Position numbers and translations under genes: made by a program | Notes under the pieces: generated by a model | What the model was told of the DNA's origin: nothing | Seen by the model: only the letters and a program-made list of their open reading frames with translations | Databases searched by the model: none | Shown: one piece after another, positions 57,332 through 64,000 of the stretch | Layout of the letters: each line of letters starts with the position of its first letter | Numbering within the stretch: position 1 is the stretch's first letter | Assembly (NCBI RefSeq): GCF_963678635.1 | Contig: NC_087070.1 | Span: forward strand, 28,866,048-28,930,047 | Source: Symsagittifera roscoffensis | Taxonomy: Eukaryota; Xenacoelomorpha; Acoela; Convolutidae | Length of the DNA: 64,000 bases | Direction: 5' to 3'

Positions 57332-57447
57332 GTTAACTCCCTGCTCCTAAACTCATCGCGCGTGTTCAAGCCCGGTTTCTCTTTCCTGATATGTATTGCC
57401 TCTAGTGTTAGCAATTTTGTTTGGTTGTTTGACCTATCTATAATTTC

Positions 57448-59958
57448 TCAACTAAGATCTGCGCTATTTCCCTCAAGTTGGCATTGCTGAAGGTGGAGGC
57501 CTACCGGTGAGTCTGCTTTCCTATGTTCCTCAATTCTAGTGGTCAAATGTCGAACAGTTTGTCCGACATAGGTGGAAGTGCATCCACTACATGACAGTTT
57601 ATAAACCACTCTTGACTTGAGGTCATTAGAAAATGCTGACTTCAGTGATGGTAAACATGATTGTAGTTTTCTTGTGGTGAAAACCACTTGAACGTTCGTT
57701 AATTTTCGTAACCTGTTAGCAAAATATTGGCTCTGGTTACCTCTATATTGCACCATCAGCATTGGGGGCTTTTCATCCTTTGGTGATTGAACTGACAAAC
57801 CCCTGTCACTATCCAGGGGCTTGCCTTTACCCTCGATGATCTTGCACAAGGCGTCTGAAGCCACCTTTGCGGACCAATTTTCAGGGTACTGATTTGTCAG
57901 CCATTGCGCCCTATTAGTTTCCATAGCCTTATCAAATTGCTCCCAGCTAGATGTACTCCTATAAACCCTGTGTACAGTGCCTTGGATAACACTACGCTTA
58001 TACTGAGTTGGGGCGCAGCTTCTATAGTTCAGTATAGTCCCTGTATCTGTTGGTTTTTGATACCAACTGCAAGTTACACGCCTATCCTGCGATATATTTA
58101 TGTTCAAATCCAGGAACGGCAAATTCCCCTCCGAATTAGTTTTCTCTAGAGTGAACTGCAAATTTGGATGAAGAGAATTGGCGGCATCGAGAAGACAACT
58201 CGGCTGCCCTCTGACTGTTCTAACAATGTCATCCACATACCTGAGGAACAATTTCATCTGGGGAGTATCCTTCTCCTTGTTCTTAGCTCGGCAGCAGATT
58301 TCACAGTACCAGACTATCTCGGTTATTGATGCGTATACGTCATCGGATATTTTTCCGCATTTTAGATGATACCAGTTTCGGCAACTCTCGCATTCAACCC
58401 CCTTTGATCTATATGTGACTTTCCTGCTGCAACATGGGCACAAGCCGTTTTTGTCATTAATTTGCTGTACCCCCGTTCCCACCGGTATTTGTTGTCGTAG
58501 AGCAAATTCGTATTCTTTCAGCCATAAGTTTGCCAGAATTACAGCGAGGGACGCTCCCATTGCTAAACCATCAACTTGTACATACCATGAATCATTACAC
58601 TTGAAATATACTTTGCTGACCGCCATATTCAAAAGCTTTTTCATGGTTGCTCTTTGAATTTCAGGAGGAGACTCCTGGCTGTACAGCTTCTGTAAAGCAA
58701 TTTCAATTGCCTCCTTCAGGGGAACGTTGGTGTACAAACTTTTCACATCAAGAGATATTATGGTTTCATCCGGATCTAGAGCAATGTTTTCTATTTTTTC
58801 TCTAGCCTCTTTAGTATTGGTTTCTATATTTGCTCCATCGATGTTGTCAAAAAACTTCGCAAGCATTTTGTTAAGATTCTCATACGAGCTGCCGGGAAGT
58901 GATAGTACAGGTCGTAGGGGTGTCTCATCCTTGTGTACCTTAGCTAAACCGTACAAACGGGCGGGTTGCCCCCCTGTTGATCGTATCTTAGAATATAACT
59001 GATCACTTATCTCGTCTCTTTTGTTCATGGCTAGTAACTCTTTGTTAAGTTCTTTCTCAATTTTCAGTATCACCTCATCAGTGGTTGCATCTTTTTTCAC
59101 AAACTGAGCAGATTGCAACAAGGATTCCAGCTTTGATTCATATGTTTGTTTCCTCATTATGGAAAAACCAACCCCCTTATCAAAAGGCACAGCCAGCAAC
59201 CCATTATCTTTGAGATATTTCCTCGTTTTTTCAACGGCTTTGTCTCTTGGGGTTTGCCGTACGTTTTTTGCATATGCCTTTGCCGCGGCTTCTATTTCAC
59301 ATAACGTTTCACCAGATGTTTTTTGATTTTTCAATTGTGAGAGGAAAATGTCGATATCCGCCAAAAAATGTGTTTCGTTAAATTTGTCTCTAATTGGATG
59401 CTTGGGGCCCATTGATAGCACTTCATATACCCATTCAGGCAATTCAATATTATCAAGTACCCTAACTGATCGCTCATTTCTCCCCCCAAGAGGTTTATCT
59501 TGTCTCTCGGACAGTTTTTCTAACTTTTTTCTATGGTTTTCTGATGTTGTCTTTAAGCTGCTTGCCTCAACTTGCCGCCTCACGAATCGGAAAATGGATG
59601 CCCACCACTGTTTGTCAATTTCTTTTTGCACCAGTGATCTCGCTTTCCTTAGCATCTCCTCGTACCTTTTCCTATCCTCATTTGCCCTAGAAGTTTCAGT
59701 CCTTAGTAGTTTCAATTGAAAATTATGCACAGCTTGGTCCGAAAAAACCCCGTTCTCGGGGACCCTAAACTTCAAAAAGTCCGGTATTAGATCGTTTTTC
59801 AGACATTTTCTCAGAAACTTCAGTCTATGTACAGATACTTGAACTTTTTTAAAGAATTTTAAATAGTCTAACACAATTTTCCAAGTTACTTTCCTTTTCA
59901 AAATTTGTCTGAGCCAAACAGCAGGCAAAAGTACTGTGGTCATTGTTTTGCAGGCCAC
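57448..59958 (-). pseudogene. PLE copy A reverse transcriptase with internal PHD finger and truncated GIY-YIG endonuclease
   Basis: An 836-residue frame. The N-terminal part is Lys/Glu-rich helical, followed by VPFDKGVGFSIMRK (~256), the PLE 'DKG' motif. The RT core has RLYGLAKVHKDETPLRPVLS, motif A ISLDVKSLYTNVPLKEA (~400) and motif B DGLAMGASLAVILANLWLKE (~463). Then comes an inserted C4HC3 PHD finger (~504-555): CPCC, CESCRNWYHLKC and WYCEICC. Motif C LFLRYVDDIVRTVRG follows (~570), with both Asp present. The C-terminal GIY-YIG domain starts VVYKLSCSGCTSTYVGQTVR (~785). The frame ends at a TGA (57448-57450) where copy B has TGG, losing the endonuclease end (to 57319). The RT looks intact; the endonuclease does not. 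Confidence 0.85.
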
Positions 59959-60009
59959 GAGTAATGAAACTCACAAGGCACAAAGCAAAACAAATCACAC
60001 TCTTCTCAC
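59909..60009 (-). other. Candidate 101-nt intron in the PLE
   Basis: Minus-strand donor ggcaggg|gtgagaag and acceptor tgctgtttggctcag|acaaat. Removing it joins the upstream ORF (…ALQRQ) in frame to …QILKRKVTWK of the RT ORF. Introns are known in some PLEs. This is predicted from sequence only. Confidence 0.45.
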
Positions 60010-60644
60010 CCCTGCCTTTGAAGCGCAGACACTTCCTCTGCCCTCAGCTTCTGCTCACGTCTTGCTTTCGCCTTCCTCCTTGTCTGTGACGGTCTCTGTT
60101 GTTTGCCCCTGATATTGCCAATCAGCTCTGACAGCCTTTCTTTGTGTGCCACTACCAATCGCAGAGATTTCAACTCCAAATCAGCACTCTGGTGCAGCTT
60201 CAAATATTCCTTGAGCTGCTCCGGGTTGTTTTGCTTGCTCTTGGAGAGTAGTCGTTTTGTAGCTGGAATAATGAGCACCCCTGTGCCGAGAAGTTGACTA
60301 AACAAGTCGGGCGTTCCTTCCCTTCTGCAATAAACGATCGCCAATATCTGCTGCTTCTTCGTCTTCAAATAGTTTGTCAGCTCCTCGACACCAGCTGGGC
60401 GATAGTTGTTTGTTCTGTGGCTGCTAATGGTGTTGTTCACCACGTCGTGCCACACAACCACTTTTTTCTCCTTCAGTGGACTGTCTTCGAGTAGTCGTCG
60501 GAGGTTCTTTCCTTGGTTCAGCAAGTTGTTATTAAGGGATAGGCCAGGAATTGCTGTAACAAGGCTCTCGTATTGCTTTTTTTCCCCTGTGTTAAGGGTG
60601 TTGATGCTGTGGAACAGGGAGCTAGCTGCTACAATATGAAACAT
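60006..60644 (-). CDS. PLE upstream ORF, unknown function
   Basis: 212 residues, opened by an ATG with an in-frame TGA 12 nt upstream. Central motifs are KEKKVVVWHDVVNNTISSHR and QQILAIVYCRREGTPDLFSQ, followed by LLGTGVLIIPATKRLL. The C-terminus is strongly basic (RRKAKARREQKLRAEEV), suggesting nucleic-acid binding. The alternating hydrophobic strands with 'VVWHDVVNN' are reminiscent of an SGNH-hydrolase-like fold, but I cannot confirm that and the catalytic Ser motif is not evident. It lies within the PLE between terminal repeat and RT, and may be spliced to the RT. No break is seen. Confidence 0.6.
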   Translation of the reverse strand: MFHIVAASSLFHSINTLNTGEKKQYESLVTAIPGLSLNNNLLNQGKNLRRLLEDSPLKEKKVVVWHDVVNNTISSHRTNNYRPAGVEELTNYLKTKKQQILAIVYCRREGTPDLFSQLLGTGVLIIPATKRLLSKSKQNNPEQLKEYLKLHQSADLELKSLRLVVAHKERLSELIGNIRGKQQRPSQTRRKAKARREQKLRAEEVSALQRQG

Positions 60645-60825
60645 TTCGGTAACTCAAATAAAAATCGGCCATTTTTTACGTATCGATAAAAAAAAAACAC
60701 TATAAAAATTCTCATTACATTGATGAAAATCATTAAAAATTTTTATACTGGCCCTTTAATGGGAAAACAGTTGGAATTTCAAGCTCTTCGCTTTTTGGTT
60801 TATCACGAATTTACAAGTAAAATTG

Positions 60826-61162
60826 AAGAAATTTTTGCTAAAAAGTAAATTTCAAACGTTTTCGCAACTATGTGCATCGTCAGGATTTTTACAATAAACT
60901 ACTCTAAATGACGATAAAACATCAATTTACAAATGTTATTTACAATAAATCACATACAATTTGGTTCTAAACCATCATGATAAAAAATTAGCCAATCACA
61001 GTTGACCTCTAAATTACTATTAAGATTAAAATACTTTTAACCTCTAAAATTAATTAAACATTTTAAAATTAATTTGTCTGGAAGTTTCTGAGTCATAATT
61101 TCGATTTAGACATGTACGTTTTGAATAAAAAACCAAAAATATTTTGGGACTAAATTTTCAGT
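60826..61162 (-). repeat. PLE copy A 5' terminal repeat (pLTR)
   Basis: Same 337 bp as 56995-57331, with no difference found by eye. It includes the same hammerhead-like core (60860-60883). It directly abuts copy B, which runs the other way. Confidence 0.85.
60860..60883 (-). ncRNA. Candidate hammerhead ribozyme core in PLE 5' pLTR
   Basis: Identical to 57029-57052: CTGACGA, short stem-loop, GAAA. Confidence 0.45.
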
Positions 61163-63729
61163 AAAATTCTGAAAATTTAGTACATAGACTGAAGCTTCAT
61201 TTAAAATTCTTTAAAAAAGTTCAAGTATCTGTACATAGACTGAAGTTTCTGAGAAAATGTCTGAAAAACGATCTAATACCGGACTTTTTGAAGTTTAGGG
61301 TCCCCGAGAACGGGGTTTTTTCGGACCAAGATGTGCATAATTTTCAATTGAAACTACTAAGGACTGAAACTTCTAGGGCAAATGAGGATAGGAAAAGGTA
61401 CGAGGAGATGCTAAGGAAAGCAAGATCACTGGTGCAAAAAGAAATTGACAAACAGTGGTGGGCATCCATTTTCCGACTCGTGAGGCGTCAAGTTGAGGCA
61501 AGCTTAAAGACAACATCAGAAAACCATAGAAAAAAGTTAGAAAAACTGTCCGAGAGACAAGATAAACCTCTTGGGGGGAGAAATGAGCGATCAGTTAAGG
61601 TACTTGTAAAAATTGAACTGCCTGAATGGGTATATGAAGTGCTATCAATGGGCCCCAAGCATCCAATTAGAGACAAATTTAACGAAACACATTTTTTGGC
61701 GGATATCGACATTTTCCTCTCACAATTGAAAAATCAAAAAACATCTGGTGAAACGTTATGTGAAATAGAAGCCGCGGCAAAAGCATATGCAAAAAACGTA
61801 CGGCAAACCCCAAGAGACAAAGCCGTTGAAAAAACGAGGAAATATCTCAAAGATAATGGGTTGCTGGCGTGCCTTTTGATAAGGGGGTTGGTTTTTGCAT
61901 AATGAGGAAACAAATATATGAATCAAAGCTGGAATCCTTGTTGCAATCTGCTCAGTTTGTGAAAAAAGATGCAACCACTGATGAGGTGATACTGAAAATT
62001 GAGAAAGAACTTAACAAAGAATTACTAGCCATGAACAAAAGAGACGAGATAAGTGATCAGTTATATTCTAAGATGAGATCAACAGGGGGGCAACCCGCCC
62101 GTTTGTACGGTTTAGCTAAGGTACACAAGGATGAGACACCCCTACGACCTGTAATATCACTTCCCGGCAGCTCGTATGAGAATCTTAACAAAATGCTTGC
62201 AAAGGTTTTTTGACAACATCGATGGAGCAAATATAGAAACCAATACTAAAGAGGCTAGAGAAAAAATAGAAAACATTGCTCTAGATCCGGATGAAACCAT
62301 AATATCTCTTGATGTGAAAAGTTTGTACACCAACGTTCCCTGAAGGAGGCAATTGAAATTGCTTTACAGAAGCTGTACAGCCAGGAGTCTCCTCCTGAAA
62401 TTCAAAGAGCAACCAGACTTTTGAATAGGCAGTCAGCAAAGTGTATTTCAAGTGTAATGATTCATGGTATGTACAAGTTGACGGTTTAGCAATGGGCGCG
62501 TCCCTCGCTGTAATTCTGGCAAATTTATAGCTAAAAGAGTACGAGTTTGCTCTAAGACAAGAAATACCGGTGGGAACGGAGATACACCAAATTGAGGACA
62601 AAAACGGGTTGTGCCCAAGTTGCAGCAGGAAAGTCACATATAGATCAAAGGGGGTTGAATGCGAGAGTTGCCGAAACTGGTATTCATCTAAAATGCGGAA
62701 AAATATCTGATGACGTATACGCATCAATAACCGAGATTGTCTGGTACTGTGAAAGCTGCTGCCGAGCTAAGAACAAGGAGAAGGTTACTCCCCAGGTGAA
62801 ATTGTTCCTCAGGTATGTGGATGACATTGTTAAAACAGTCAGAGGGGAGCCGAGTTGTCTTCTCGATGCCGCCAATTCTCTTCATCCAATTTTGCAGTTC
62901 ACTCTAGAGAAAACTAATTCGGAGGGGAATTTGCCGTTCCTGGATTTGAACATAAATGTATCGCAGGCGTGTAACTTGCAGTTGGTATCAAAAACCAACA
63001 GATACAGGGACTATACTGAACTATAGAAGCTGCGCCCCAACTCAGTATAAGCGTAGTGTTATCCAAGGCACTGTACACAGGGTTTTTAGGAGTACATCTA
63101 GCTGGGAGCAATTTGATAAGGCTATGGAAACTAATAGGGCGCAATGGCTGACAAATCAGTACCCTGAAAATTGGTCCGCGAAGGTGGCTTCAGACGCCTT
63201 GTGCAAGATCATCGAGGGTAAAGGCAAGCCCCTGGATAGTGACAGGGGTTTGTCAGTTCAATCACCAAATGATGAGAAGCCCCCAATGCTGATGGTGCAA
63301 TATAGAGGTAACCAGAGCCAATATTTTGCTAACAGGTTACGAAAATTAACGAACGTTCAAGTGGTTTTCACCACAAGAAAACTACAATCATGTTTACCAT
63401 CACTGAAGTCAGCATTTTCTAATGACCTCAAGTCAAGAGTGGTTTATAAACTGTCATGTAGTGGATGCACTTCCACCTATGTCGGACAAACTGTTCGACA
63501 TTTGACCACTAGAATTGAGGAACATAAAAAGCAGACTCACCGGTAGGCCTCCACCTTCAGCAATGCCAACTTGAGGGAAATAGCGCAGATCTTAGTTGGG
63601 AAATTATAGATAGGTCAAACAACCAAACAAAATTGCTAACACTAGAGGCAATACATATCAGGAAAGAGAAACCGGGCTTGAACACGCGCGATGAGTTTAG
63701 GAGCAGGGAGTTAACACTGAAAATTTAGT
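61163..63729 (+). pseudogene. PLE copy B, 5'-truncated inverted copy with multiple frameshifts
   Basis: Parallels copy A from just upstream of its KFRVPENGVFSDQ segment to the end of the GIY-YIG domain (stop TAG 63727-63729). Compared with copy A it has single-base or small indels near 61868, 62205, 62340, 62681, 62966 and 63527, and a TAG for the Trp codon at 62527-62529. It lacks the upstream ORF. The PHD insertion is present (CPSC near 62620, CESCRNWY), so that insertion predates the split of the two copies. It keeps the Trp codon that is a stop in copy A. A short 'gtacatagactgaag' duplication marks its 5' edge (61180-61250). Confidence 0.85.
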
Positions 63730-64000
63730 CCCAAAATATTTTTGGTTTATTATTCAAAACGTACATGTCTAAATCGAAATTATGACTCAGAAACTTCCAG
63801 ACAAATTAATTTTAAAATGTTTAATTAATTTTAGAGGTTAAAAGTATTTTAATCTTAATAGTAATTTAGAGGTCAACTGTGATTGGCTAATTTTTTATCA
63901 TGATGGTTTAGAACCAAATTGTATGTGATTTATTGTAAATAACATTTGTAAATTGATGTTTTATCGTCATTTAGAGTAGTTTATTGTAAAAATTCTGACG
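63716..64000 (+). repeat. PLE copy B 3' terminal repeat, cut by window end
   Basis: 285 bp matching the reverse complement of 57331-57047 with only two or so differences. The window stops inside the hammerhead-like core (…tctgacg). Confidence 0.85.

Larger units (their letters stand above)
56995..61162 (-). mobile_element. Penelope-like element, copy A, full unit with two terminal repeats
   Basis: Order on the minus strand: terminal repeat (61162-60826), upstream ORF (60644-60006), possible 101-nt intron (60009-59909), RT with inserted PHD finger and GIY-YIG ORF (59958-57319), terminal repeat (57331-56995). The two 337-bp repeats look identical base for base, so the insertion is young. A premature TGA truncates the GIY-YIG domain. 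Copy B lies head to head with it. Confidence 0.85.

Noticed and set aside
57904-59719. Several plus-strand open frames of 60-120 residues.
   Set aside because: Antisense shadows of the PLE RT ORF; they have no initiation context or domain.
1-64000. CRISPR arrays, bacterial operons, toxin genes or viral genomes.
   Set aside because: No regular spacer arrays, no Shine-Dalgarno-led gene clusters, and all coding sequence is eukaryotic host exons or retroelement/transposon sequence.

Overview
This is a window of an intron-rich, AT-rich animal genome, very probably a marine or other invertebrate. Two conserved host genes can be traced as spliced exons with GT-AG borders, and almost everything else is mobile DNA. 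No prokaryotic operon, CRISPR array, rRNA gene or intact tRNA was seen.

Host genes. SMG8, the nonsense-mediated-decay cofactor of the SMG1 kinase, lies on the minus strand. Coding exons are seen at 20891-21135, 17124-17519, 3835-4072 and 2107-3670, with a possible first exon at 35166-35388. Its ~13 kb intron (4073-17123) holds two LINEs and a BEL/Pao element. MCU, the pore subunit of the mitochondrial calcium uniporter, is also on the minus strand. Five exons in consistent phase lie at 55519-55755, 55348-55476, 55120-55280, 47215-47418 and 46610-46822. Only the 5' exon with the targeting peptide is missing. Its 7.7 kb third visible intron carries a LINE, a BEL/Pao fragment, an RT fragment and a DDE transposase. 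A small one-exon membrane protein of unknown function is predicted at 27132-27389 (+).

Mobile elements. Three LINEs (A 12.5-15.9 kb +, B 50.1-53.0 kb -, C 5.3-7.5 kb -) belong to one lineage; A and B start with a 2A-like ribosome-skipping motif and a PHD-like zinc finger. A fourth, CR1-like LINE (D, 37.3-41.2 kb +) has one stop codon in the RT. A BEL/Pao LTR element (7.5-11.9 kb -) abuts LINE C, and a second BEL/Pao piece (49.5-50.1 kb -) abuts LINE B. Short LINE fragments lie at 17.6, 34 and 55 kb. An IS630/Tc1-like transposase at 47.8-48.7 kb shares its terminal sequence with solitary ends elsewhere.

Right end (56.8-64.0 kb). This is a Penelope-like retroelement (PLE) cluster. Copy A (-) has two 337-bp terminal repeats that look identical, an upstream ORF of unknown function, and an RT plus GIY-YIG ORF. 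A C4HC3 PHD finger sits inside the RT, between motifs B and C. A 101-nt intron may join the upstream ORF to the RT in frame. The terminal repeats carry a hammerhead-like core. Copy B (+) is a frameshifted, 5'-truncated inverted partner. This cluster is the most unusual part of the window.

Repeats. There is a diverged ~150-bp tandem array at 29.5-30.7 kb, a tRNA-Ser-derived SINE family (about 4.2, 17.7 and 22.8 kb), a dispersed family with a hairpin end (five copies), a foldback element at about 20 kb and several short hairpins.
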